A stretch of DNA of 64,000 nt from Bog-473 sp963737745 (GCA_963737745.1 CAVTTR010000004.1:124001-188000), one strand, 5' to 3'. Positions 1-9,564 are shown, numbered from the stretch's first letter. Translations and numbers: made by a program. Notes: generated by a model from the letters alone, not told the origin.

Positions 1-1662
1 AAGCGTTGCATAGTTGGAGGGAACGGCCACCCCCATCGTTATGGCCAGTAAGCCCCCTCCAATGCCCGCAACGAAGGCAGCCAGGCCGGCGAGGAGGACC
101 TTCATCTGCACGACGCCGATGCCGATGGACTTCGAAGCGTTGGAACTCGAGCGGACGGCGGCCAGTGCGAGCCCGATGGTCGATCGCCGCAGGTTAACGA
201 TAATGATGGCGACGATGGCGAAGACAATGATCGCCAGATAGACGAGGGCCCGGGCCCCGCCAAAAATCTGGGGTGGAGTCACGTTCACGCCCACGCCGTT
301 GTTGCTGAAAATCTGTTGATCGAAGACGATGTTCTCGATCAAGAGGCCGAACGTCAGTGTGACGAGCGCCACATAGAGATCGCCCATTCGAATGGTGATC
401 CATCCCACGAGGAGGCCGGCGGGGACCGCAATGAAGCCGCCCAAAAGCACGGCAAGTAAAACCGGCACCCCCTCGTTGACACTGAGCAATGCCGCGGCCA
501 TACCTCCTGCCCCGGCGAAGGTAGCCTGACAGAGCCAGATCATCCCGCCCTCACCGGTCACCAGGCTGAAGGACAGGAAGATAATGCCGTAGGCAACTCC
601 CTCGGCCAGCAGTCCGATCCAGAGGCCATGCAGGATGAGCGGAAATCCCAGCAGGCAGGCGAACGCGAAAAGCGAAGGTTGCCATCCGACTCGGCCCGCA
701 CCCGAACCGCTGATGGCCTGGACAACTTCGGCTTCATGGGGCCGAATGGCGCGGTCGATTGCTCCCCCGATCCCTTGCCCCTCGTCGATGGATCCCCCAC
801 TGATGATGAAGTACGTGAGGAACCCGGTCATGGTGAGGAAAGGAACGCCGTAGAGGAGGTCGGCGGTGTAGGTGCTGTCAGGTGGTAACCAGTACTGCAC
901 GAGAGCGCTGACGATGCCCATTGCCAATCCGACGCCGACGGCCCAGGGCAGGCTCACCAGTTTTGCTGCGATCACCGCCGCAAAGGCGGCCACCATCAGA
1001 AAAGTCATCTGACCCGGGTCGAGGCCAACGATGGGCGCTACGAGCACTCCCGTCAAACCAGCGAGGGTGCTGCTGACCGCCCACACGGCCATGGAGATCC
1101 GGCCCGGGTTCGTTCCGACAAGCGATGTCATGGCGGGAGAGTCCACGAGTGCTCGGATTTGGAGTCCAACGTCGGTGTACCGCAAGACGACGAACCCGAT
1201 GACCATCAAAGCGACGACCACGATATAGACGATGATCTGATCCAGAGTCACAGGTACACCCAAGAAGGAGTACACGCGCACGGGCTGGGGAGCCAAACCT
1301 GGCGCACTAAGGATCTGCCCCGTCCCGAAGATCACTGTGTCGATGGAGGGCAACGCCACCGATATGCCGATTGTGGCCAGAACCTTCACCAAGGTCGAAG
1401 ATGTGCTCATCTGCCGGAAGATCGTGACGTACAGAAAGAGGCCGAGCGCTGGTCCGAGACCGAGCATCGCCAGGAGGGCGGCCGGGAGGATCGGCCAGGT
1501 GTGCTCTGTGTTCAAGAAGTAGTAAAAGCGAGCGACCGTGTAGGCCATGGCCCCAAAGCTGAAGTTGAGGATGCCAGCCGACTGGTATGTGACAACCAGC
1601 CCCGCCGCCGCGATGGCATAAATGCCACCCAACACCAGCCCTGCAATCAGGAATTGCAGCAC
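1..1662 (-). CDS. Fused LivH-LivM branched-chain amino-acid-type ABC permease (3' end outside window)
   Basis: One uninterrupted frame of 554 codons runs off the window edge. It starts at GTG 1662, 5 nt after a strong GGGAGGGGG ribosome site. The first half is LivH-like: hydrophobic helices and the cytoplasmic coupling loop LVGTNPGRISMAVWAVSS, followed by further helices. After a short hydrophilic linker (GGSIDEGQGIG, near residue 285) a second half with LivM features follows (EGGMIWLCQATFAGAGGMAA, later RSSSNASKSIGIG). The two permeases are normally separate proteins of about 300 residues; here they form one chain, an arrangement known in some actinobacteria. It would import branched-chain amino acids or other carboxylates across the inner membrane with Liv ATPases that are not in view. 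It lies downstream of catabolic genes, so the substrate may be an organic acid rather than an amino acid. Confidence 0.88.
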   Translation of the reverse strand, partial: MLQFLIAGLVLGGIYAIAAAGLVVTYQSAGILNFSFGAMAYTVARFYYFLNTEHTWPILPAALLAMLGLGPALGLFLYVTIFRQMSTSSTLVKVLATIGISVALPSIDTVIFGTGQILSAPGLAPQPVRVYSFLGVPVTLDQIIVYIVVVALMVIGFVVLRYTDVGLQIRALVDSPAMTSLVGTNPGRISMAVWAVSSTLAGLTGVLVAPIVGLDPGQMTFLMVAAFAAVIAAKLVSLPWAVGVGLAMGIVSALVQYWLPPDSTYTADLLYGVPFLTMTGFLTYFIISGGSIDEGQGIGGAIDRAIRPHEAEVVQAISGSGAGRVGWQPSLFAFACLLGFPLILHGLWIGLLAEGVAYGIIFLSFSLVTGEGGMIWLCQATFAGAGGMAAALLSVNEGVPVLLAVLLGGFIAVPAGLLVGWITIRMGDLYVALVTLTFGLLIENIVFDQQIFSNNGVGVNVTPPQIFGGARALVYLAIIVFAIVAIIIVNLRRSTIGLALAAVRSSSNASKSIGIGVVQMKVLLAGLAAFVAGIGGGLLAITMGVAVPSNYATL

Positions 1663-1998
1663 GATCCCCCTCCCTTTTCGGGACTAGCACGAATAAATTT
1701 TAATGCGTTTCGATAAGTCTTTCAGTCCGCAGCACCGTTGTCTTGCCGGCGTTGCGAGACCGTTATGTGAGGAGATTAGCTCCCGAGGGAAACGGGCTTG
1801 TGTGCCCCTGAGAATGGCGGTTCCTGACAGTTCGACAGAAATCCACCGGCGCCAGCAATTTTGGCTCTCCGAGACACACGCCCGCCTGCCCATCCAACTG
1901 GACGACTGCCCCCCTTTTGGGGCGCTCACCTGCCCCCCGACGATGAAATTGTCTCCTGAAATGTCGCTCTGGCAAGTTATCGCCTGGTGACACCGTCG
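1663..1998. other. Intergenic region, 336 bp
   Basis: This lies between the alpha/beta hydrolase stop and the fused permease start, both on the minus strand. Short open frames exist on both strands, but none has a recognisable domain or a good ribosome site. It is more AT-rich near 1690-1720 (aataaattttaatgcg), which would suit a promoter for the permease. No convincing gene or strong terminator hairpin was seen. Confidence 0.5.
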
Positions 1999-2778
1999 TC
2001 AAGACCGCACGTCGCTGACGCGCTGTAGCTCGAGGCCCCGGCGAACGAGGGCCGCAAAGGATTCTGGTGCGGTGCGGTGCGCGTTATGGCCTGCACCGGG
2101 AATCGTCACAATCTCGAAGTGCCGAACCGCTCGCTGCAGGTGATCGACGGCCATCGGCATCACTCGAGCGTCGCTCTGGCCATATACAACTGGCATGTGG
2201 ATCTCCGCCGGGTCGAACGGATCCCGCCCTCCCCGAACCGACTTTTCTTCGGCAAGAAAGGCACCCGCCTCGTGGTGACGACGCGCCCGATGCGCATCGC
2301 TCAAGGAGTCATAGCGATCGCCCAACATCAGCCGTAGCGCCGCCGTCTCGGGGTCCTCGGCACCAAAAATACCCTGCAACACCGTGTCATCCCACGTCGG
2401 CGCCCAGGCCGTGCTGGTTTCGTACAGGACCAGCGCTCCCACCAGTTCGGGAGCCTTTACCGCAGCTCCCATGGCAGTGACACCGCCGAACGAGTGACCC
2501 ACGACGACGGCCCGCCGTCCGTCGAGGACCGAAATCAAATCGGCAATGTGACGGTCAACGCCGACTGGCTCGCCCATGCCGGTCGACCGCCCGTAGCCTC
2601 GCCGGTCGTACCAGAGCATCCGGCACTCCGAGTCGAGGATTTTTGCCACCTTCTCGAACGAGACGCCGCGATCGAGAACCCCGTGGACGAACACCACGAG
2701 ATCTTCGCCAGATCCCATCTCAGTGACCTCAAGATCCATGGGCGTGAAGGATATGCCTATTGAGGAATCGACCTTCAA
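1999..2778 (-). CDS. Alpha/beta hydrolase
   Basis: A 259-residue protein with a complete alpha/beta-hydrolase layout. It has the HG oxyanion motif in VFVHGVLDRG (near residue 32), the strand-turn DRRGYGRS (58-65), the nucleophile elbow GHSFGG with Ser96, a probable acid in YGQSDARV, and the catalytic His in GAGHNAH near 237. Proteins of this size hydrolyse esters, lactones or C-C bonds in small organic molecules; the substrate is not readable here. There is no signal peptide, so it is cytoplasmic. It sits on the same strand between the amidohydrolases and the permease and probably belongs to that catabolic set. An internal ATG at codon 14 is an alternative start. Confidence 0.85.
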   Translation of the reverse strand: MKVDSSIGISFTPMDLEVTEMGSGEDLVVFVHGVLDRGVSFEKVAKILDSECRMLWYDRRGYGRSTGMGEPVGVDRHIADLISVLDGRRAVVVGHSFGGVTAMGAAVKAPELVGALVLYETSTAWAPTWDDTVLQGIFGAEDPETAALRLMLGDRYDSLSDAHRARRHHEAGAFLAEEKSVRGGRDPFDPAEIHMPVVYGQSDARVMPMAVDHLQRAVRHFEIVTIPGAGHNAHRTAPESFAALVRRGLELQRVSDVRS

Positions 2779-2923
2779 TCCCCTCGGCTACCCCGGACAT
2801 GGGTTGTGGCCATGCACGTCGACCGAGCCTGCGTCATTGACGACGTTGACGGCAGGTAGCGCACCGCCTTACGCCAGCTCACTCAGCACAGATCGGCGGG
2901 CCGATCGGTGCCGAACCGCCCTT

Positions 2924-4171
2924 TCAGGCGTACTTGCCAACCCCCATCGCCTTCTCGAGCGACCCGCCCATGATGAGCTCCTGCTCCTCAACAGAAAGGT
3001 CCTGCACGACCTCGGCGTAGGCGAGCGGGTCGGCCATGCCTTCTGGGTGTGGGAAGTCGGAGCCGAACATGAGATGGTCGACCGGAATGCCCAAGTCGAT
3101 CAGACCCTTCGGATCTGGCTCGTGAAAGAGGTGGATCCAGACGCTGCGGTTGAAAACTTCCACGGGGTTTTCGTCAAAGAGGGCCGGCATTTCTGCGGCC
3201 CGCTGGAGCTTCTCGTAGAACGGTCGGACCCAGCGGCTAGCGAATTCGACGGGCATGAACTTCAACTTGGGGAACCGTGTCGCCAAACCGTGGCCGATGA
3301 TCGATGCCATGGCGTCGACAAGGCTGTCCTTCTCCGAGGACAGGACGACGAAGCCGGGACTGGGGCGTCGGGCGTGGCGGGAGATGCTCATCTCGCCCTT
3401 GAGGCCTTCCCATTCATTGATATAGCGGTTGTAGCCCGGGTCACCCGAGTGCATGCCCACGACGAGGCCCAACTCCTGTACGCGCTCCCAGAAGGGATCG
3501 AACTCCGGCAGCGCGAAGGACTTGCGACCCTTCCACGTCGGCACGGGGGCGACACGAATGAGGAAAATTTTGGCGCCACGCTCGGCGATGAACTCGAGCT
3601 CGTCGATCGCCGTCTGATTGCCAGCGGCGAGGCTGATGATCGGCGTGGAATACAGGGCATCCGAGTACACGTACGACCAGTGCTCGTGCATCCACTCGTT
3701 GAGAGCATGAACAACCGCAACTACCGCGTCAGGGTCGTCAGCCAATCGCTCCTCGAGGGCGCTCGCCAATGTCGGCCAAAGCAGCGTGCGATCGATCCCC
3801 ATTTCCATCATGAGCTCAAGCCGCGGCTCGGGGTCGAAGAAGGCGTCAGCACTGGGCATGGCCAGCATCTTTCCGAACCCCAGGCCGGCGTTCCCGAAAC
3901 CGCCTTTACTGCCCTTGGTGATGTCATAGCCGGCGCCGCCGGGGACCGCGACCTTGTTGAACGTCGGATTCGGGATGTAGTCCGAAATCTTGTCGTTGAG
4001 CGCGAGCTTCGTGCGGCCATCGATGTCGACGTACTTAATGACCCCCTCGTACTCTTTCGGCACGAATTTCGTGAGGGCGTCCCTCGTCTCGTACATGTGG
4101 TTGTCCGCGTCGAACGACGAAAAGGGCAACTCTCGATGGATGACTTCTATGTATTCCCCAACGGACGACAT
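2924..4171 (-). CDS. Amidohydrolase 2 family metal-dependent hydrolase/decarboxylase
   Basis: A 415-residue member of the amidohydrolase-related TIM-barrel family (PF04909 type). The N-terminal metal motif is DADNH (residues 21-25), with GMHSGD in the middle and a C-terminal FGSDFPHPEG carrying the conserved catalytic Asp. This family includes ACMSD-like decarboxylases and hydrolases of aromatic and cyclic intermediates, and often sits beside P450s in actinobacteria. The start ATG follows a GGAG-like stretch (gcgaaggagagtaaccacc). It is paralogous to the gene just upstream (4332-5600), suggesting sequential or alternative steps of one pathway. The gene is intact. Confidence 0.88.
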   Translation of the reverse strand: MSSVGEYIEVIHRELPFSSFDADNHMYETRDALTKFVPKEYEGVIKYVDIDGRTKLALNDKISDYIPNPTFNKVAVPGGAGYDITKGSKGGFGNAGLGFGKMLAMPSADAFFDPEPRLELMMEMGIDRTLLWPTLASALEERLADDPDAVVAVVHALNEWMHEHWSYVYSDALYSTPIISLAAGNQTAIDELEFIAERGAKIFLIRVAPVPTWKGRKSFALPEFDPFWERVQELGLVVGMHSGDPGYNRYINEWEGLKGEMSISRHARRPSPGFVVLSSEKDSLVDAMASIIGHGLATRFPKLKFMPVEFASRWVRPFYEKLQRAAEMPALFDENPVEVFNRSVWIHLFHEPDPKGLIDLGIPVDHLMFGSDFPHPEGMADPLAYAEVVQDLSVEEQELIMGGSLEKAMGVGKYA

Positions 4172-4331
4172 GGTGGTTACTCTCCTTCGCGACGAGGCCT
4201 GTTATCCACAGCCACAGCAAATCTATCCAAGCTGAAGTGGAAAGCAAGTCGAAATCGCACCGAGCCGCATTTCAGTCGATTCGAGATGACCCGGGGGTGC
4301 CGCTACTGCGCCCCGCCATCGCCCAAGAGTG

Positions 4332-5600
4332 TCAGAACTGACCGATTCCGGCCGCTTCGTTGCGCTCGCGCCACTCCGCCCGAGGCATCCGCGCCGTGTC
4401 CACGTCTGCGGCGCGACCACGGAGGGCGCCGACGTTCGCTTCTGACCGTGGAATATGGACAAAGGGGTCCCAGTCGAAGAACCGGCAGGCGTTCTGCCAG
4501 GTGATCTTGTGGATCTCCTCGTCGGTGCATTCAGCGGCTTGGAATTCCTTCCAGGCGTACTCAGGCGACTGCGGCCACGTGGTGTCGGTGTGGGGATAGT
4601 CACACTCCCACGCGATGACATCCATGCCTATTTCGTGTCGAAGTTTCAGGCCGGAAGGGTCAGTGATGTAGCAGGCCAGGAAGTGATCCCGGAACACGTC
4701 GGAGGGAAGCTTGCCCTGCCCGAAACTGTTGTCGATCCATGACTGGTTCTGAAAATGCCGGTCGACGCGGTCGAGATAGAAGGGGATCCAACCGATACCG
4801 CCCTCGGACAACGCGACCTTGAGCTGCGGGAATTTACGCAGCGTCGGCCCGAAAAGAAGGTCCTGCGCGGTGAGCATCGTGATCTGCGAAGGGATGACGA
4901 TCATGTGGTCGATCGGAGCCTCGGGCGCCATCGTGACGATGCTCCAGGCCCCGCCGATGTGCAGGCAGAGCACCATGTTGTTGTCAACAAGTGCCTTCAG
5001 CATCGGGTCCCAATGACCGGAGAGGAAGCTCGGATAGCCCTGCGAGTGGGGTGCCTCGAGGAAGCTGATGGCCTTGCATCCCTTGGCCGCAATGCGATTC
5101 ACCTCTTCCACGGCGAGGTCGATGTCCCACATCGGGACGATCCCAAGGGGGATAAATCGCCCCGGCTCGGCGGCGCACCACTCGTCGATGTGCCAATCGT
5201 TATAGGCGCGCAGCATGACAAGGGATACCTCCCTGTCGACGCCCTCGTTAAATGTGCGCGCATTGAAGCCGGCCATGGTCGGAAAACACATGGACGCCAA
5301 CACGCCGTTCACGTCCATGTCGCGTACCCGCTCATGCACGTCGAAGCATCCGGGACGGAGCTCGCTGAATGCGCCGGGATTGAAGCCCCACTCCTCCCGG
5401 GGCCATCCGACCGTCGCCGCCATCCCGAACGGCGTGCTGGTGCTCGCACCTTGAAAGACCCATTCATCCACACCCTGATCGTTTCGCACGACCTTCGGGG
5501 CGAGGTCCTTCCATTTCGCCGGCACATGGTTCTCATACATGTCCGGTGGCTCGATCGAGTGATCATCGATGCTGACCAGGATCAGGTCGTCCATATCCAT
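4332..5600 (-). CDS. Amidohydrolase 2 family protein (second copy)
   Basis: 422 residues. The N-terminal motif SIDDHSIEPPDMY replaces the DxDxH of its neighbour, HIGGAWS lies mid-chain, and ECDYPHTDTTWPQS near residue 355 carries the conserved Asp of the barrel. The start at 5600 follows GAGAGGAGCAACCC; a second in-frame ATG lies two codons in. It begins 12 bp after the P450 stop, so it is almost certainly co-transcribed with the P450 and aldehyde dehydrogenase. The metal ligands differ slightly from the first copy, so the two enzymes probably act on different intermediates. The substrate is unknown. Confidence 0.88.
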   Translation of the reverse strand: MDMDDLILVSIDDHSIEPPDMYENHVPAKWKDLAPKVVRNDQGVDEWVFQGASTSTPFGMAATVGWPREEWGFNPGAFSELRPGCFDVHERVRDMDVNGVLASMCFPTMAGFNARTFNEGVDREVSLVMLRAYNDWHIDEWCAAEPGRFIPLGIVPMWDIDLAVEEVNRIAAKGCKAISFLEAPHSQGYPSFLSGHWDPMLKALVDNNMVLCLHIGGAWSIVTMAPEAPIDHMIVIPSQITMLTAQDLLFGPTLRKFPQLKVALSEGGIGWIPFYLDRVDRHFQNQSWIDNSFGQGKLPSDVFRDHFLACYITDPSGLKLRHEIGMDVIAWECDYPHTDTTWPQSPEYAWKEFQAAECTDEEIHKITWQNACRFFDWDPFVHIPRSEANVGALRGRAADVDTARMPRAEWRERNEAAGIGQF

Positions 5601-5612
5601 GGGTTGCTCCTC

Positions 5613-6821
5613 TCAGCCCGTCACGACGGGCAGTTTGTCCCAACCACGCACGGTCGGCGTGTGTGCTTGCACGGCTCCATCCCAATCGACGTCCCAGTCT
5701 GGGAAGCGGTTGAGAACCTCATCGAGAGCGACACGCCCTTCCAAGCGGGCCAGGGCTGCGCCAAGGCAAAAGTGGATTCCGTAGCCGAAACTCAGATGAG
5801 GAATCCTGGCACGATTGATGTCGAACGCCTCGGCGTCCGGGAAATGCCGTTCGTCGCGGTTGGCAGACCCGTTCAAGAGCACCATGACACTGTCCTTCGG
5901 AACGACCTGGCCATAGTGCTCGACGTCACGGGTAACCCACCGCGCCTGCACCGGTGACGGCGCCTCGTAACGGAGGATCTCTTCAATGGCATTTGGCAAT
6001 AACGAGCGGTCCTCGACCAGCTGACGCCGCTGATCGGGATGCTCAGCCAGCAATTTGCCCGTCCAGCCGACGAGGCGCGTGGTTGTTTCATTGCCTGCAC
6101 CGGCGAGGAGGAAGACATACGTCAGGACTTCGGGCCGGGTGAGTTTCCGCAAGGTACCGGTTTCGTCTTCGAACTCCGCATTCAGGAGCTCGGTCATGAG
6201 GTCGTCGGAGGGGTTCTTGGCCCGCCAGTCGATGTAATCGGCAAAGATCGAACCGGAATTGTCGACATCTTCACTCGTCAGCGGCGGAATGTACTCCTGT
6301 CCGTCCTCGATGTGCATCCCGGCGTCCAAACGGTCGCGAATGGCTTGCTGGTCGTCTTCGGGGATGCCGAGCAACATGCCGATCGTGCGCATCGGCATGG
6401 GCGCGCCGAGGTCGCCGATGAAATCAAAACTCCCGCTGCCAACAAGTGGATCGAGCGTACGGGCGCAGTATTCGCGGACTTTGGATTCGAGGGCGCCCAT
6501 CTTCTTGGGCGTGAAGACCCGGGACATGAGGCCCCGATGTACATCGTGGATCGGCGGATCCTCCATCAAGAACAATCCCAGTGGCATGGGATACCCCGCC
6601 CTGATCGTCTCGAGGGTTGAACCCTTACCCGAGCGATAGGTATCCCAGTCGATCATGCCCTTCTCGACATCATCGAATCGACTCAGAGCGAAGAAGTCGT
6701 ACTTCTCGTTGTACCAAAGCGGCGCCTCTTCACGCATCCGGTGCCAGACCGAATGAGGATCCTTGTCAATGATCGTGTCGAAGGGGTCGTAGTAAATCTC
6801 GGGAACGTCGGTCGTCGTCAC
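5613..6821 (-). CDS. Cytochrome P450
   Basis: A 402-residue soluble bacterial class I P450. It has the I-helix oxygen-activation motif LLAGAGNETTTR, the K-helix ExxR in EEILRYEAP, and the haem-ligand loop FGYGIHFCLGAALARLEG with the axial Cys. It starts at GTG 6821 after AAGGAGGGTTGCAGC. Electrons would come from a ferredoxin and reductase, neither of which is nearby. It lies 13 bp behind the aldehyde dehydrogenase and 12 bp ahead of an amidohydrolase, which implies a hydroxylation, oxidation and hydrolysis sequence. Family-level assignment (steroid, terpene or fatty-acid CYP) is not possible by eye. Confidence 0.95.
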   Translation of the reverse strand: MTTTDVPEIYYDPFDTIIDKDPHSVWHRMREEAPLWYNEKYDFFALSRFDDVEKGMIDWDTYRSGKGSTLETIRAGYPMPLGLFLMEDPPIHDVHRGLMSRVFTPKKMGALESKVREYCARTLDPLVGSGSFDFIGDLGAPMPMRTIGMLLGIPEDDQQAIRDRLDAGMHIEDGQEYIPPLTSEDVDNSGSIFADYIDWRAKNPSDDLMTELLNAEFEDETGTLRKLTRPEVLTYVFLLAGAGNETTTRLVGWTGKLLAEHPDQRRQLVEDRSLLPNAIEEILRYEAPSPVQARWVTRDVEHYGQVVPKDSVMVLLNGSANRDERHFPDAEAFDINRARIPHLSFGYGIHFCLGAALARLEGRVALDEVLNRFPDWDVDWDGAVQAHTPTVRGWDKLPVVTG

Positions 6822-6834
6822 GCTGCAACCCTCC

Positions 6835-8310
6835 TTACGACTCGGGCCACGCCATGGCCTTTACTTCCAAATACTGCTCGAAGCCCTCAGACCCGTTCTG
6901 GCGTCCGATCCCGCTGTGCTTGTATCCGCCGAATGGCATATCGGGTCCATAGGTGTTGCCGCCGTTGATGCCAATTTGTCCGGTCCGAATCCGACTTGCC
7001 ACCGCCCGACCGCGGTCAAGCGACCCCGACCATACGCCACCGGCCAGGCCGTACACGCTGTCGTTCGCGATGCGCACCGCGTCATCATCGTCCTCGAAGG
7101 GAATGACAACGAGAACCGGGCCGAATATCTCCTCTTGGGCGATTCTCATGGAGTTGTCGACGTCGGTGAAGAGGGTGGGCTCCAGGAACCAGCCTTTGGG
7201 GTGCGCCTGGGGACGGTGACCGCCGAGAGCGAGGGTGGCGCCTTCCTCCACACCCGTCCGTATATAGCCTTCGATGCGTTCGCGCTGTTTGGCGGAAATC
7301 ACCGGACCCATCATCACGTCAGGGCGCTGCGGGTCACCGTACGGCACGGAGGAGAGTATGCCCTTCAGCATCTCTACCCCTTCGGCGTAGCGCGAGCGGG
7401 GCAACAACATCCTCGTCTGAATTGCGCAGCCCTGGCCGGCGTGGAAGCAGGTGCCCAAGCCGGAAAGAAGGGCCTGGCTGAAGTCGGCATCGTCGAGAAC
7501 CACGGTGGCGGACTTGCCACCCAACTCGAGGAAGAGCCGCTTCAACGTCGGGGCCCCCTTTTCCATGATGCGGATGCCCACGGTGGTTGAGCCGGTGAAC
7601 GAAATGAGGTCGACCTTCGGCGACAACGTGAGCTCCTCGCCCACGAAGTGATCTGAAGAGGTCACCACGTTCACGACGCCGGCGGGAATATCGGTGCGTT
7701 CCGCAATCAGCCGGCCTAGCCGAGTGGCATTGAACGGCGTGTCCGGCGCCGGCTTCAACACCATGGTGTTGCCCGTCGCCAAGGCCTGTCCGATCTTGTT
7801 GAGTACCACCTCGAAGGGGAAGTTCCACGGCGTAATGGCGCCGACGACCCCAACCGGCTCCCTCACGATCCGGCGCGCCATCCGGAGACCGGGCTGGAAC
7901 ATGTCGACTCCTTCAGGGAGGACAGTCGTCCAGGCGAACTCGTCGATGTGCTTGGCGGGCCAGCGCAGTGCGTCTTGCATCGGCACGTCAAGTTGCGGCC
8001 CGTTCGTGGTCATTCGTGGACAACCGACTTCGAGAATCAGTTCCTCCCGAATGGCTTCCTGCTCTCCCTCCAGAGCTTCTTGAAGCTGGTTGAGGCATCG
8101 CTGCCGGAATCCGTGGTCACTCGACCACGATGTTTCGTCGAAGGCGCGCCGGGCTGCATCGATCGCCCGATGCATCTCAACCGAGGAAGCGTCAGCGACA
8201 GTCCCGAGGACCTCCTCGGTGGCTGGGTTGATGTTCTCGAACGTTTTGCCCGAATCGGCGAGCACCAACTCGCCGTCAATGAGCAAACGCTGCTCGCCCT
8301 GCGAAGTCAT
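6835..8310 (-). CDS. Aldehyde dehydrogenase (NAD(P)+-dependent)
   Basis: A 491-residue ALDH-superfamily enzyme with every landmark: TPWNFPFEV and KPAPDTPFNA for cofactor binding, ELGGKS with the general-base Glu, the catalytic Cys in FHAGQGC, and EEIFGPVL near the C-terminus. It would oxidise an aldehyde, probably a product of the adjacent P450, to the acid. It is the first gene of the minus-strand unit. The ATG at 8310 follows AAAGGGAGCGTCTGA, and the 329 bp upstream must hold the promoter. The gene is intact. Confidence 0.95.
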   Translation of the reverse strand: MTSQGEQRLLIDGELVLADSGKTFENINPATEEVLGTVADASSVEMHRAIDAARRAFDETSWSSDHGFRQRCLNQLQEALEGEQEAIREELILEVGCPRMTTNGPQLDVPMQDALRWPAKHIDEFAWTTVLPEGVDMFQPGLRMARRIVREPVGVVGAITPWNFPFEVVLNKIGQALATGNTMVLKPAPDTPFNATRLGRLIAERTDIPAGVVNVVTSSDHFVGEELTLSPKVDLISFTGSTTVGIRIMEKGAPTLKRLFLELGGKSATVVLDDADFSQALLSGLGTCFHAGQGCAIQTRMLLPRSRYAEGVEMLKGILSSVPYGDPQRPDVMMGPVISAKQRERIEGYIRTGVEEGATLALGGHRPQAHPKGWFLEPTLFTDVDNSMRIAQEEIFGPVLVVIPFEDDDDAVRIANDSVYGLAGGVWSGSLDRGRAVASRIRTGQIGINGGNTYGPDMPFGGYKHSGIGRQNGSEGFEQYLEVKAMAWPES

Positions 8311-8639
8311 TCAGACGCTCCCTTTCGTGCTTATGAGACCCTGTGTGGAGAGACTCTAGGGGGGACAAACTTCAGTGTAATGGCGCCGGGCTACGTGCTC
8401 GCGAGCCAGGGAACTGCCGTTCTCGATCGGTGAGAGCGGCGGTCTTGTCTATCGACTTCGTGTCGATTGCGTCATTGCTCCATCAGCCAATGGTTCCGAG
8501 CGGCTGGTCCTCCAACACGTTGGAGCCTGCAGTCTCGCCTTGTTGCGACCAGGTGGGCCCCCCTTGGACCGAACTCCTCTTTCGTGCTGACGTTACCAGA
8601 AATCGACAAATCCCTACCGGAAAGAGGTGCGGCTCACCC
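8311..8639. promoter_or_regulatory. Upstream region of the ALDH-P450 unit, 329 bp
   Basis: A non-coding stretch between the GNAT gene and the aldehyde dehydrogenase. It must contain the promoter of the catabolic unit because no closer upstream gene reads in that direction. No frame longer than about 80 codons has domain-like composition, and no clear regulator palindrome was found. Confidence 0.4.
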
Positions 8640-9260
8640 TCACTCGGAAAGCCAATCGCGGGCGAGGTCGAGCTTGCGGTTCGACCACTCTTCGGAAGTA
8701 ATGGCGTAACGAGCGTGGTCCTCCCACGCTCCGTCGATCTCAAGGAATCGTTCGGCCACGCCCTCTTGACGAATATGCAGCTTCTCGACCACTCGGCGAC
8801 TCGCCGTATTCCTGGGGATGATGGATATCTCGACCCGGTGCAACGAAATAGCTTCGAAGGCGAACCTAAGTGTCACGACAACTGATTCGGGCACAAAGCC
8901 TTGGCCGGCCAAAGACTGGTCGATCCAATACCCGATTGAACCGCACTGGTAGGGGCCGCGCTGAATGGAGGACAACGTGATCTCGCCACCAAAGCGGTCG
9001 CCGAGAAAGATCCCGAATCCGTAGCCAATTCCAAGATGCCGTTCACGCTCCCGGATTTCACAGCGGTGTGCGAAGTTTGGCCGATCCTCTGATGGGGCTG
9101 GGGCCCCGTTGGGACGAGGCTCCCAAGGGAGTAGCCAGTCGCTGCATCGGATTCGGACCTCATGCCACTGATCGAAATCGCTCGCCGTGAGAGGTCGCAG
9201 CATCACGCGCTTCCCGAATAGCTGTAAGGGGTGATGACGCGTGGATCGGACCGCACTCAT
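8640..9260 (-). CDS. GNAT family N-acetyltransferase (RimJ-like)
   Basis: 206 residues with the RimJ/RimL-type start (KRVMLRPLTASDFDQW), a central IGYWIDQSLAGQGFVPES matching the acetyl-CoA pyrophosphate-binding motif, and ISIIPRNTASRRVVEK, the Asn-x-x-S segment typical of ribosomal-protein-type acetyltransferases. It likely acetylates an N-terminal amine of a protein or small molecule in the cytoplasm. It stands alone, with about 300 bp on each side. Confidence 0.85.
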   Translation of the reverse strand: MSAVRSTRHHPLQLFGKRVMLRPLTASDFDQWHEVRIRCSDWLLPWEPRPNGAPAPSEDRPNFAHRCEIRERERHLGIGYGFGIFLGDRFGGEITLSSIQRGPYQCGSIGYWIDQSLAGQGFVPESVVVTLRFAFEAISLHRVEISIIPRNTASRRVVEKLHIRQEGVAERFLEIDGAWEDHARYAITSEEWSNRKLDLARDWLSE

Positions 9261-9564
9261 CAGACGAGGTCCTCGCCACGGGCCGACCAGGGCGAGGTCA
9301 AGCAGGCCTCCCCGTACGGTGCGGGCCGACTATCCGTCTCGTGCGCGAGAAGTACCTCTGTGGACGTCCCCCCCATGGTGTGCTGCATCGTAGTCATGGG
9401 GAAAAGGGCAATTCCAGGCCGGATCGCTTTGAGAAGGCCTAGCCACCCCGCCGAGTCGATGGGCGCCGCCGAAGTGATATCGCCCAGCACGGAGGTCTGA
9501 TCACCTGATAAGACGACACACCAAGAATCACCTCGTCCCAGGCTTCTAAAAGGAGTGACCGCTC
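9261..9564. other. Intergenic region, 304 bp, between divergent genes
   Basis: This separates the minus-strand GNAT gene from the plus-strand SDR gene and so should hold both promoters. A 76-codon minus-strand frame (9260-9490) has a hydrophobic middle but no ribosome site or family resemblance, so I do not call it. The SDR ribosome site (AAAAGGAGTGACC) occupies the last 20 bp. Confidence 0.45.

Noticed and set aside
2723..4504. A 593-codon plus-strand open frame over the amidohydrolase genes
   Set aside because: It is antisense to an intact gene with clear motifs, shows no domain, and has high-GC shadow composition.
4755..5957. A 400-codon plus-strand open frame
   Set aside because: Antisense shadow of the second amidohydrolase and the P450; no recognisable features.
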